Source of the DNA: Cheiracanthium punctorium
Lineage: Eukaryota > Arthropoda > Arachnida > Araneae > Cheiracanthiidae
Assembly: GCA_038373885.1 (NCBI GenBank)
Contig: JAWZYV010014431.1
Location: 107,299-171,298 of the forward strand
Direction of reading: 5' to 3'
Length of the DNA stretch: 64,000 nt
Part shown: positions 34,171 through 44,943 of the stretch, piece by piece
How positions within the stretch are numbered: position 1 is the stretch's first letter
Layout of the letters: each line of letters starts with the position of its first letter
Position numbers and translations under genes: made by a program
The notes under the pieces: generated by a model
Databases searched by the model: none
Seen by the model: only the letters and a program-made list of their open reading frames with translations
Told to the model about the DNA's origin: nothing

Positions 34171-34348
34171 CAGTGGCATGGCTACTGGGTAGAGGGGTTA
34201 TAACCTCCCATGACGAATTTTTTGTCATACAAAATGCCTTTTCTTCACGTATACACAACATATGTATACAGCTCATTACGATACACGAATTGCAGTAGTC
34301 GTAACCACTCCCCCCCCCCCCCCAGAAAAATTTCTGTCTACGCCACTG
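34171..34348. mobile_element. hAT-type MITE (copy c), left arm
   Basis: CAGTGGCATGGCTAC ... GTCTACGCCACTG with internal C run. Flanked by GAAAATAT and GAATATAT (7 of 8). Confidence 0.82.
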
Positions 34349-34962
34349 GAATATATAAATAATTTGTTACTTACTTACACTTAATAATAAGTACAATACT
34401 TAATAATGACTTGAGGTCACAATTATTTTAACTAATATTGCAATGGCCACTAACTTTATTAAAAAGGATGTCAATAAATAAAAAGAAATAAATCAGATTA
34501 CAAAACACTTCCTAAAAAAGTTCATACATTTTTTTTTTCATTTTTAAAATAATGGTTACGCTTTTCAACATACGTCTCTAACGAGTCTCTTAAAGTTAGT
34601 GTACCCTTCTCCTCCTGTGTCAATCGTTGCATTTGGGCAATCGGTAAGCAACGAGTATCAGGGTTGAGGAATTCAGAATATTACCATAATCTTAGAGAAC
34701 TTGACGCCAGAATTATTTAAACTACTGTTGTAATTGCATATATTAAGTCTTTCATGCAGCATCAACATAATTAACATAATTAGGTCTTTCGTACAGCTGA
34801 GACCCAACGTGTGCGTTTGGGGTGTCGGGGAGCAACGACGATCAGGGAAGGGGAATCGTAACCATTGACGTTTTAGTTCGATAAGAAGAACATATACGAT
34901 AATAATAAGATACAATAGGATAGGTAAATAAGATAAGATAGTTCCAACATCTGAGATGAAGG

Positions 34963-35116
34963 CATGGGCGCCGGCAGCATAGGGCAAGGGGGGGCAATGC
35001 CCCCCTGGATTTTTGTATGCAGTGTTTTCCCTTGCTTTTTTGCTCTTTCCAACAAGGTAACCATGCGTTGAAGTAGTCTTCGCCCCCCCCTGGGAAATAT
35101 TCTGCCGGCGCCCATG
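34963..35116. mobile_element. hAT-type MITE, CATGGGCGCC family
   Basis: A 154-bp element with inverted ends CATGGGCGCCGGCAG and CTGCCGGCGCCCATG. A perfect 8-bp duplication, GATGAAGG, lies at 34955-34962 and 35117-35124. Confidence 0.95.
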
Positions 35117-35413
35117 GATGAAGGTATAATTCGCTCAGTACTTCGGTGTGATTTTACTTTTATTTGGAAGACTATAAGACTTATTTTGAGGTAGAAGGAA
35201 ATTTACTTTTTACTAGAATTAAAGTTGGTTTATTTATTTATTTTTCGTTTTATAAAACTCGAAATTATTCAATTTACTAAGCACAGACTTTCGATGTCCA
35301 CGGGATCATGTGCAACAGTCCCTCTCATTCACCTGTCTCCAGCACCCGCTTCATTATAAATAAATTGTTTAATGCAACCAGTCATAAGACAGAAAATATT
35401 TGGGCGTATCCTA

Positions 35414-35595
35414 GCAAGCACGTATTTAGGGAGATTAAGGGGGTCCAGACCCCCTCGAAAATTGGAATTTTGTTACTAAAATGGTAATGATATAGTATTT
35501 TTGTGTGAAATTCTGCCGTTTATACTGTTTGGACCCCCCCCCCCCGAAATTTTCGGATCCCCCTCCCCCGAAGTGTTTTTTTTAGATACGTGCCT
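35414..35595. mobile_element. hAT-type MITE with CACGTA ends
   Basis: A 182-bp element. The left end GCAAGCACGTATTTAGGG mirrors the right end TTTAGATACGTGCCT. A perfect 8-bp duplication, GTATCCTA, lies at 35406-35413 and 35596-35603. Internal GGGGGTCC and poly-C blocks form a second inverted pair. Confidence 0.9.
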
Positions 35596-36396
35596 GTATC
35601 CTAGGACCAGTATTTTTTATAGGGTGCCTATACTGCTGAATCTAGTTTACGCAAGCAAGGTTAGGCAACCATCTTGTTTACGAAAAAATTCACGAGCAAT
35701 AACTAGTTTTTGGAGTTTGTGCAGTAAATGGCGTTCGTAAAAATATAGTCTGCCAGGAATGTAGCGAGTGTAGTATTTAAAGCACTTTAACAGGAGCAAA
35801 CAAAATAGCTCTCATAGATTACACTCTAATGGCAGAATGAAAATATAATTTATTGCCTTTGTTTCTACTGCTACCTCTTATCGAATAGAAATGGTGGCTG
35901 CGATTCTCCATCCCTGATCGTCGTTGCTCCCCGATGGCCCAAACGCACACGTTGCGTCTCAGCAGTACCAAAAACTCAATATCTTGATGCTGTGTGAAAG
36001 ACTCAATATATGAAATTACAACGGTAGTTTAAATAATTCTGGCGTCAAGTTTTCTAAGATTATAGTAATAATATTTTGAATTTCTCAACCCTGATCGTCG
36101 TTGTTTCCCGATTGCTCAAATGCAATGCAACGATTGACACAGAAGGGGAAGGATACACTAACTTCTTTTAAGAGACTGGTTAGAGACGTATGTTGAAAAG
36201 CGTAACCCTTATTTTAAAAATGAAAAAAATGTATGAACTTTTTTTAGGAAGTCGTTTGTAATCTCATTTATTTCTTTTTATTTATTGACATCCTTTTTAA
36301 TATAGTGGCCATTGCAATATTAGTTAAAATTATTCTGACCTCTAATCATTATTAAGTCTAAGTTATTGTATATAGTAAATTAAAAAGTATTCATTC

Positions 36397-36577
36397 CAGT
36401 AGCGTAGGAAGAAATTTTTCATAGAGGGGGGGGGGGGGTTACGACTACAACGATTCATGTATATGTGTATATATATGTGTGTGTGTGTGTTGTGCGAGTG
36501 AAGAAAATATGTTTTGTATGACAAAAAAATTCCTTATCGGGGGGGGGGGTTAACCCCCCCCTGTAGCTACGCCACTG
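36397..36577. mobile_element. hAT-type MITE (copy d), right arm
   Basis: CAGTAGCGTAGGAAG ... GTAGCTACGCCACTG with long G runs. Read on the minus strand it is collinear with copy c and sits at the matching place in the right arm. Confidence 0.82.
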
Positions 36578-37160
36578 ATATATTCATATATATATAAATA
36601 ATAAATACATTACTTTATGGACAATACATTACTTTATATGTGAGTAAATACATATATGCACACATATATATGTATTTATTATAAATATATAATAAATATA
36701 TTTGTAACAATTATTAATTTCAATTACCCTTCCCCCTTCCAAAAAAAAAGAAAAAAACGAGAACAGACTGCACAATTAATTGCCCATGCTTAAAAAGGTC
36801 TAAGTATACACACATAATATATAATAAATACATTTGTAATAGCAATTGTTCATTTCAATTACAAAAAGAAAAAAAAACGAGAATAGATCGCAGGATTAAT
36901 ACATAGCCATGTAATGCGCTTGCTTAAAAACCTGGAAGTCCATTTCCCTACGAACCCATCTTCTAATACATTTCTCCCTGCACGCGCTCGTATTTTCCCC
37001 TGTCAAACTGGAAGGTAGAAAAGTCTAAGTTCTTGTATTGGGATTCCATCTGCCCCTATCCGCACGTGCAATCGCCAGCTCTGGATATTTCGCCAAACCT
37101 GGAAAACTATCCCAGATTTCGTTATCCAATCACGTTCGTTTTTTCGGTTGTCGCCGACTA

Positions 37161-38441
37161 CCCTAGTAGCAATAACTCATCGGTCGATCAGAGGCGGGTG
37201 AGTTAAATCCGAGGAGAAGGAGCAATGACCGATCACGGCTTTTCATCCAAAAAAGGGGAAATTTCATCGGCAACTGGTACAAAATGTCCGCTCGGGGGAC
37301 CATAAAGCCGATCATCGTTTCCCGATGACACCGATGAAATAACGAAAAGAAACCGATAAACTGTTTAAAATATATTTGTTAATAAAAAATAAACGACTGG
37401 CAGCAAAATTTTCAAAAAATGTCCGTTCTGTTTATTATATTTTCGTTTTTTGTATGCTAAATTTCCGTTTTTCTGAAAAAAAAAAAAAAATTCTTCTTCC
37501 CCGGGCCCGAACACTGAGCGTACTGATTACGAGGTAAGCGCGCTACCCCTAGACCATCGAATCTTGTCATGTAAAAGGCAAAGTGTGAAGTAGCGGTTAT
37601 TTTAGTCTCAGATTGGGACTTAGGGTGAAATTTTGACAATGTGTTGTTCAGCTATTATTAATAATAGTCAAATTATTCGATTGGTAAGAAATTAATTTCA
37701 CTTTTTACCAATGTATGTAAGTAGCAACAACATTCATAATTAATAATTAAAAAACAATATTGCCAATAGGAATTTTAGTGTGATTTTAACTTTCATATTT
37801 CTTGGATAACTTTTAAAAATTAACTGATTTCTCTTCTTGCTGTTTATATTAAAGAGGTTTCAAAAGAGTTGCTCATTGTAGTTGGAAGTTTCCGTTTTTC
37901 TTATAATGCAGCTGACTCTCAAATAGATTTTCTTTTCTTTTATTTAAACACTTTTTTTAAAATTATTTAAATATTACAAACGATTTTTATATAATAAATA
38001 CTTATTTTTTTTTGTAAATATTTCTTTTCAAATTTAAATTTTGTGGGAGGGGGCAAGGGGGGGGATACCCCTCCCAACCCCAGTACAAGAAATTTGAAGC
38101 AAATTATGCGATTAATTCAAGAATTGTTCAAAATTTACCTTAGATTATGCAAAGGCAGATCTAAATTACGCAAATATTTATAGGAATTTGGGTAAAGTGT
38201 AAACTACTGGGGACACTTGCAAGGCCCGTTGACTATAGAGCTGCAGTTTCGGATAAGATACTGTTTTTCGGTTTCCCATCGGCGAAACTGCTCGTCTAGA
38301 TCACTTCTATCCATGAATAAAAATTCATCTATTTCAGATTAACAAAAGTGCACTTGCCGATGACTGAATTCGACGAGTCGATGAGTTAACGATGAGTCGA
38401 TGAACGACCGAGCAGAAAACAAGCAGTCATTGCTACTAGGG
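37161..38441 (+). mobile_element. TA-flanked MITE, CCCTAGTAGCAAT family, copy 1
   Basis: A 1281-bp element with inverted ends CCCTAGTAGCAATAACTC and GTCATTGCTACTAGGG and TA on both sides (37159-37160, 38442-38443). TA duplication suggests Tc1/mariner mobilisation. No long coding frame. Near the right end GATGAGTCGATGA words repeat. A tRNA-like segment lies at about 37497-37560. Copy 2 at 56259 is very similar and inverted; an older partial copy is at 15293. Confidence 0.92.
37497..37562 (-). other. tRNA-like segment inside the MITE
   Basis: On the minus strand: GATTCGATGGTCTAGGGGTA (D-arm-like A box), a CTTACCTCGTAA anticodon-arm-like part, then GTGTTCGGGCCCGG (T-arm/B-box-like) and soon a run of T. 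Stems pair poorly, so it is a tRNA relic rather than a gene. The same segment is at 57131-57195 in copy 2. Confidence 0.5.
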
Positions 38442-38452
38442 TACGCTGTAGT

Positions 38453-39515
38453 TGATTGGTTGGTTTGGGGACATGTGCTTCATCCTAACAGGACGGCTTC
38501 GTCCCAGCCAAACAAGGAAAACAGAAGAGGTATTACTATCCCTTCATCGGGGCTTCTAATAATTCCAGGGACCATATCAAATCCATATCGCCAACAAACA
38601 TATTTCATACAACAGACAAGAAGCCAAAAACCAGGCTAGAACTAAAATAAAAAAGGACCCTGAGCTATCCGGGTGACTCCCGGGCTCAAGAATTGTGTCA
38701 GTGATGAAGAAGACAGCATGAAGCCATGCATAAGAAATGAGAGAGGCGGAGCCTCTCATATAAAAACTCAAGCCCGTGGACTTCAAACTCAGAAGCCGAC
38801 AGCGGCAGAAGAAAAGCGGGCGAATGCCCGCAAGGCTTTTCTACTAGGAGTCACTTTCCCCATAATTAGGGAATAATCGGCGGAGCTGGGGATGTTAAGG
38901 TCGTTGAACAACTGATTCCGTTCCGAAGAGAGGCGAACGCAGGACAGTAGCAAGTGGTCAGGTGTTTCATGGGTAAAGCAAGTCGTACAGAGTGGGGAGT
39001 CCACCATCTTCATTTGAAAAAGTTTACGCCGCGTAAGGAGGGTTTTAGTCCGCCACCTAGCTATCAGAGTATCGAGTAGCCTAGAATTTAACCATTTGCA
39101 GTACGTGCGGTCCGTAGAGAGGTGCTCAAAGTTGTGACTGTAGTCGCTGTTTATCCAGGCATAATCAGTCTCCACCCGCCAGTTAGTGGCGTATGTGAGA
39201 CATAATATCCTCGAGGGATATCTTATTTAGGCTGGCGCAGTTATAGGGGCCGTTACGAGCCAGACTGTCAGCCTGCTCATTCGGAGGGATACCTTTGTGC
39301 CCAGGGCACCACACCAGGGAAAATACCTTGTCATTTTTCCCGTTGTATAGACAGTTATATAACCAGAGGATAACCTTCGGGGATCGCAGAGAAGCAGATC
39401 TGAGAGCCTCCAGAACAGACATACTGTCAGTAAGGATAACATATTTGCCCCCAGAACTAGCGAGGCGAGTAACAGCCACGCAGATAGCGAGGGCCTCAGC
39501 AGTGAAGACAGAGTC
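38453..39515 (-). pseudogene. LINE-B 3' part: RNase H, C-terminal zinc motif, 3' UTR
   Basis: The minus strand continues the RNase H domain of LINE-B: FTAEALAI, LTDSMSVLEALRS, NEQADSLARN supply the later acidic residues. A frameshift near 39178 leads into the C-terminal block with a Cys/His motif (LCTTCFTHETPDHLLLSC). The frame ends at 38789. An AT-balanced 3' UTR of about 330 bases ends in the tail CCAAACCAACCAATCAAC near 38453. The missing upstream part of the same ORF is at 51105, on the other side of the 11.57-kb insertion. Confidence 0.88.
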
Positions 39516-39590
39516 CACGTTAGCATGGGCGTAACTTGGGCTTCGAAACTGGGGGGGCAAATGTCATTCTAAATGAAAGTCCATATATGC

Positions 39591-39700
39591 GTGCCCGTAC
39601 ACACACACATATATATATAATGTATATATATATATATATATATATATACAGTGGCGGCTCGTCATTAAGGGCCAGAGGGGCCTGGCCCCACCGACTAACC
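39591..39700. repeat. CA/TA microsatellite and a hAT-type left end
   Basis: ACAC then TATA repeats fill 39599-39648. From 39649, CAGTGGCGGCTCGTC followed by GGCCAGAGGGGCCTGGCCCC has the look of a hAT terminus. Its partner end was not found in the window. Confidence 0.55.
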
Positions 39701-41439
39701 ACCGTCTAAACCAAAGTATCTTCCTATTATGTCAGACAGTTCTTTCAATAATTTACCTTCATTAAAAAAAATGCACGCATTTTACTCTATTTTAATACTA
39801 TCCACTAAAAAAAGCATTTAAAAATCCGATAGTTATACGATTTTCCCCCTATCCAAGACATGCATGAACTGGCTTGCCCTGAATTTGGCGTCTTTTCTCC
39901 GTTCACCGGGTTGACATATTTGGCATTGACCACAAAAGCCATATTGACGCGGAATTAACTTGGCTTCCAAGCGGTTTATTTGGCGCTGTCTTCTGGCCCC
40001 AGATCTTTGGGCCCTCGCATGGTTATCTGCACGACTGTACGGGGAAATTTCGGCAATCGGTAGCTATTGGCGAAATTTTCCGCTTAGGAGGAAATCATTT
40101 TTTATGTGCGTGATCTATTTTTGCAGTGCAGTCCCTAATATTTAGAATTTAATAGCATCAACGCGGACAACTTACGCCATTGCATTGCAATCATGGCACG
40201 TTTATGTTGGGTTGTTGCCACAAAAAGGATTAGAAAAAGGTTTTTCAACCTATCCATAGAAATTTTTAATAGGGCGCCGTCCGTATTTTCAATTCGCAAG
40301 TGAGGATCGATGACGTCAGTTGCTTTAAGATACGTAAAAATTACGCCACAATTTTCTCATTTATTCCAGCTCTTTTTTCAACACAGGGAGACGATATTTT
40401 GATTAAAATTTACGGTAGAAATAAACTAAGAAATTCACGATTATTATTATTAGAAGTGGTATTTTAATCCGGTGCTTATTTAAAAATTGAAATGTCTTAA
40501 CACAGCTGAAAATGTTCATTTTAAAAATTACAAAGTTCGTTTTAAAGCGCGATATATTAAAATTTTCTATTTACTTTTTTTTATTTTTGGCATTTAATTA
40601 TGGGGCGGGCGTTGCCTAACATATCATGCATGCTGCGAGTATAGCTTTATTTTAACGTTGAATTACGTTCCTCCATAGTGGTCCTACATAAAGCAAAAAT
40701 TTATTGATACCGTTTGAAAACTACTATGCAAAATATCGAAATTAACTCCCTCGGCCAACCGGGGTATCCTTTACGGCAGTTAAACAGTGACATCATAAAT
40801 TTTAAAAAAATGCTTACGCTCTGCAATTCTAACGCCCTGTCACAATTAAAGCGGGAATAAATAGTTCCTCGAGATTACACAGTTTGATGTTTTTCAGGAG
40901 ACATTACCATGGAGGATATATAAGATATCGCTATATTGGATACATGGATATTTAAAATGGCACCCCTTGGATAGTTTCTCCCCACGGTGAGATGAAATTT
41001 TTTTGGGTGCTAAATACGCCAATCTTATAAAACTCTGCATAAATTAAATATATATGGAGAGTTTCCTTAATGGCAACGATTATGTGAAATGATTATTATT
41101 TATGTTAATGCGTAAATTGCAAAGAATCGCCATAGAATCAAAAGATCCCATCGGTGCCAAATAATCTAAGCTGCTTCTTTTAAGCGAGTTTTGAAGAGGG
41201 AGAAGCAAAGATAGATAGTATCATGTACGTAATAGGTAGTATTATTAGATTTGTAAGGATAATATGAATAAATCACAATATACCACGTTAATAAATATTT
41301 CATGAAATTAAAAGTGTTTAACCTTTTTCAACGGTTGTCTTACAACCAACTAAACGAAAAGTAATTCTAACTTACGTTAATATATCCCGCCGTAATTTCA
41401 ACAGAGGCGATTTCTTGAACTTTTTTAAAAATAAAATTC

Positions 41440-41512
41440 TGTTTCGTCACATGCAGATATGATTATAGTAAAATATTCGCTTCTTCCCGTATGAAGAGCG
41501 GGTACACAGCTA
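41440..41512 (+). mobile_element. Candidate Helitron 3' end, eroded
   Basis: TTCCCGTATGAAGAGCGGG forms a small hairpin followed by TACACAGCTA, close to the hairpin plus CTAG end of Helitrons seen also at 41989 and 63671. The final G is lost. Confidence 0.4.
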
Positions 41513-41939
41513 TTTTAAAAACATGTCTTGAAAATACCATAAATGAATTCAGAAGACCTCAAAACGTGTAAATACGCCAAAATCTCGAAGTCGAATTTTT
41601 TCATGATTACAATATTTCCTTACATAGTACATGTTCGGAAACAAATAAACGGTTGTCCATTTTATGTAGTGTCTTAGGTATTTAATGCTACAGCTTGAAC
41701 CTAAAAAACAGTATGATGTAGAAATAAGACATTTTGAAAGCCAGGAGTTCTCTGCAAACCATTAAGCTTTTCACTTTTTTGATAGTGAATGACACTGACG
41801 TAGTTTTTGAGTCATTATACTGCTATGATGCCAGGTTAGTACTCATGACGCAAACTTTACGTCAAGAGTCAAATAATTTTGCTTTTTTTTTTTTATTTTT
41901 TTTAAGAAGATTCCACACCACGAATAAATTCGAATTACA

Positions 41940-41991
41940 CATCTAAGGAAAATTTTCGTTTCCTACCGTGAGAAGAACGGGCACGCATCTA

Positions 41992-41992
<1 letters not shown>
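41940..41992 (+). mobile_element. Candidate Helitron 3' end
   Basis: CCGTGAGAAGAACGG hairpin, then GCACGCATCTAG followed by T. CTAG at the end with T next fits Helitron insertion at AT. It is directly followed by a TA microsatellite. Confidence 0.5.

Positions 41993-42051
<59 letters not shown>
41993..42051. repeat. TA microsatellite
   Basis: About 29 uninterrupted TA units. Confidence 0.97.
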
Positions 42052-42058
<7 letters not shown>

Positions 42059-42242
42059 AAATCATAAAATATTTATTCTATAACAATGGAAAAAATACTA
42101 TACTAAAACGGATAAAATTTGAGAACAGTTATTTTTAACTCTTGAAAACAAAAAGTAAATAGTGCAATAAGTATAATTAATAAAATAGATAAAAATGGCT
42201 TACTTTTTTCCCCTTTTATCAAAACAACTCCACAGCCACTGG

Positions 42243-42380
42243 TATCATTGGGGACCGAATCAGCTTTAAGCGGTAGAGTCTGCTCTAAGAGAGAGCTTTA
42301 AGTGGTACGTCCAAAACAAAGTTCATTGGAAGGATTGGAAATTGCAATATGTGTTCACTATAAAAAAAAAAAAAAAAAAA
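42243..42380 (+). mobile_element. Short poly(A) retroinsertion
   Basis: 138 bases ending in about 19 A, flanked by a perfect 15-bp direct repeat, CTCCACAGCCACTGG, at 42228-42242 and 42381-42395. Poly(A) plus a long target duplication is the mark of LINE-driven retroposition. The body (ACCGAATCAGCTTTAAGCGG, then GCTTTAAGTGGTACGTCC) is not recognised. It could be a truncated transcript or a SINE. Confidence 0.88.
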
Positions 42381-42395
42381 CTCCACAGCCACTGG

Positions 42396-43149
42396 ACATG
42401 AGCAGGGCTTGACTGTCAAGAAACATTTGACGGTCAAAAACTGAAGCGGCCGACTTTGATTTTCAAACGCTCTTTCCAATAAGTGAGGAGAGGCATCATT
42501 TTTAATTTAAACAAAACTACATTTCCCCCCTCAAAGCGCAACTATAATGGACGTCTTCTATTTAAGGAATTCCTGAGAAACAAACCCAGATGATCTTCAT
42601 TTGTACATTGGAGTCTTTTCTCCAGACTAATAGTTTATCTTTCTTTAAAATTTACCGATTTGACAAGAAAATTACGAAAACTACTTACCTGTACTCATGC
42701 ACAAAGCAAGTTAATATTTCACTGCAGGATACAGATATTCGGCTGGTAAAATTCATTTAACTTAACCAAACTTGACACACAGGCATCATTTATTTAGATT
42801 AGCTCTTTGTAATCCATTCTTTGCAGCTCATTCAACCCTCTTGTACATCTCCTGTGTCCTAACATCGAGTCCATATGCTTGCGGGAAAAACTGGTCCTAT
42901 TCTATTTAAGTGAACACAGATGTGACTGATTTTTGCGTTAACGGGGGATAAAAGGGCCGCGTTCGACATTTAAATCACTCCAATTTTTCACAGAATCTTA
43001 ATGGTCATTTAGTGATGACATGTTCTTATGCTTTGTTTGTAGGTCCAGAAAAACGATCATTTTATGCCTTGTTAAAAAGCCGCTTTTCTTGCGGGGTTTG
43101 AAATACATTACAATGAAACTCATTGCACTGCACATTTTCTATTTTCTGT
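42396..43149. other. Spacer
   Basis: No gene recognised. Immediately left of the LINE-A insertion site. Confidence 0.35.
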
Positions 43150-43165
43150 AACCTCTGTTCCTGCG

Positions 43166-43713
43166 CCCCTCAGGGGGAAGACCTTCTTTAGGTTTTCACG
43201 GGTGTCGCAATCCCGGGGCCCCAGCGATCCTTCGCTTCTCTTTCCTCTACCCTCCCCTCTCCTTAGCTTTATCCTTCACTTTCCCCCTCGGCGTAGTTTT
43301 CTTCTCAGGAAGTGAGGGCCCCCCTTCAGAAGCTGTGGCCACTCTGTGCCATCAGCTTCTATTGGCGGAAAACTGCCCACGTGTTTGCCGTGCGTGGAGA
43401 CCCGTGTCCCCGGAAATGGGGATCCTGGTAATTGAGGGGTCTTCTCCAACACATTGCTTTGGCCTCGGCTTCGGGTAAACGGGAGGTACACAGCGTTCCC
43501 CTGTGTATCAATCGGCTGGTGGTACTGATTTCGATCAACTGCTAGGGATCAAGCAATCGGACATCTACTGGGCACGTCGTTAAGGGTGGACGCTGCCTAA
43601 GGGATGTACTGTGAGCGTATAGACCCGACTAGCACTGGTGTGCAATTGCACATCCCCTCGTTGGGCTCCGTGGTGGGTGGTGCGGTCGGGTCCGAATTTC
43701 AATCTTCCCCAAC
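43166..43713 (+). promoter_or_regulatory. LINE-A 5' UTR with presumed internal promoter
   Basis: GC-rich leader beginning CCCCTCAGGGGGAAGACC. LINEs of this kind carry their promoter here. About 110 bases of similar sequence recur on the minus strand at 55660-55773. Confidence 0.6.
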
Positions 43714-44943
43714 ATGGATACGAAAAATTCTTCGTCTATCGTCAATGCTCCGCTGTCAACTTGTAATGAAAACATCGATTCACAATTAGTACACATGAAC
43801 GCTCGATTCTTCATCGTTCACTACGTTGAAGGTAATTTTAATGAAACATCCCCTTTTTTAATACATAAATGTATCACCGACAATGTAGGAGAAGTAAAAA
43901 AAGTAAAAAAATTAAGATCTGGAGACCTGTTAGTAGAAGTATCAAACAATAGACAAGCTTCCAAAATAATGAAAATTAAAAACTTCGGCCTAAAAACTGT
44001 TACAGTGACCCCTCATACATCCTTAAACATCTCACGAGGGGTCGTATCGGAACCGGAACTTTTACACTGCTCTGAAGCTGAAATATTAGAAAACCTAACA
44101 GATGACAAAGTAAGTGCCGTTCGTCGAATCACTATTCGACGCAATAATCAAATAATCAAAACTAAACATATTATCTTAACTTTTCAGTCACCCACTATTC
44201 CATCTCATATTAAAGCCGGCTATTTATTATGCCCCGTGAGACCATATGTACCAAATCCAATCCGTTGCTTCCAGTGTCAAAAGTTCGGCCATACTAAAAC
44301 CTCCTGTCGTGGGTCACCTGCCTGTGCTCGCTGTGGTGCTTCTGACCACGACAGTGAGTCCTGCTCTGCAACTCCAAAATGTGTAAACTGTAAAGAGGAA
44401 CATCCTTCATACTCCAGATCTTGCCCGAAATGGGCGTTTGAAAAAGAAATTCAGTCCCTACGTGCCTCTCAAAGACTCTCATATACGGAAGCCCGTAAGA
44501 TAATAGAAAGCCGGACACCAAAACCTGGTTTATCTTATGCAGCTGTAACAAAATCAACTAAAACAATAGCAACTCAAACCGAATTACCAAAATCCGTACC
44601 TGTCTCCTTTCCTTCTGCAACAGCCCAAATACCTAAACAATCCATCTCTAATCAAAATAAATCCTCCACGGCTCCACAAAAACATATATCAAAGAAAAAC
44701 TCTCAAAATGTTACCTCAACCCGACCACAAATAAAAAAGTCTTCGGTCTACAGATCAAAGTACAATAAACCCAAAATCAAACACGTTCCTCCACAACGCC
44801 CTATAGACGATACTATCCTACATTTGGACCCCTCTGACTCTGAAATGTCAGATCTTCCCATGGATGATGACGAGATCCCTAGCACCCCTCTCAAGCCTAC
44901 GGGGGTTCGGAGCAAGATGAGCATCATCCCAAACACAACATGA
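43714..44943 (+). CDS. LINE-A ORF1, gag-like nucleic-acid chaperone
   Basis: 409 codons, intact. The N-terminal half has an RNA-recognition-like region. Three CCHC-type zinc knuckles lie at about residues 185-235: CFQCQKFGHTKTSC, CARCGASDHDSESC and CVNCKEEHPSYSRSC. The C-terminal half is Ser/Thr/Lys-rich and ends acidic (DLPMDDDEIP). The protein is expected to bind the element's RNA in a ribonucleoprotein. Its stop overlaps the ORF2 start as ATGA at 44940-44943, which suggests termination-reinitiation. Confidence 0.93.
   Translation: MDTKNSSSIVNAPLSTCNENIDSQLVHMNARFFIVHYVEGNFNETSPFLIHKCITDNVGEVKKVKKLRSGDLLVEVSNNRQASKIMKIKNFGLKTVTVTPHTSLNISRGVVSEPELLHCSEAEILENLTDDKVSAVRRITIRRNNQIIKTKHIILTFQSPTIPSHIKAGYLLCPVRPYVPNPIRCFQCQKFGHTKTSCRGSPACARCGASDHDSESCSATPKCVNCKEEHPSYSRSCPKWAFEKEIQSLRASQRLSYTEARKIIESRTPKPGLSYAAVTKSTKTIATQTELPKSVPVSFPSATAQIPKQSISNQNKSSTAPQKHISKKNSQNVTSTRPQIKKSSVYRSKYNKPKIKHVPPQRPIDDTILHLDPSDSEMSDLPMDDDEIPSTPLKPTGVRSKMSIIPNTT

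Larger units (their letters stand above)
33623..37067. mobile_element. Long-inverted-repeat element with shared MITE in both arms
   Basis: A 3445-bp structure. Left arm 33623 to about 34870 and right arm about 35890 to 37067 are inverted copies: ACGTGCGGATAGGGGCAGAT at both tips, and shared inner blocks such as CAACGTGTGCGTTTGG on the left. Flanks GCGTTCGCC and GCAATCGCC (7 of 9) suggest a 9-bp duplication, as in MULE or foldback elements. It starts four bases after the duplication of the preceding MULE-like element. The spacer, about 1 kb, carries two more MITEs and no gene. Confidence 0.8.
39701..42227. other. Spacer with Helitron-like ends and microsatellite
   Basis: No gene recognised. 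Holds two candidate Helitron 3' ends (listed separately) and a TA microsatellite. Open frames here are short and without motifs. Confidence 0.4.

Noticed and set aside
37497..37562. Functional tRNA gene
   Set aside because: A- and B-box-like words exist but the stems do not pair well. Kept only as a tRNA-like relic.
38453..39515. A separate, third LINE
   Set aside because: Its breakpoint fits that of LINE-B at 51105 with matching 8-bp flanks, so it is the same copy.
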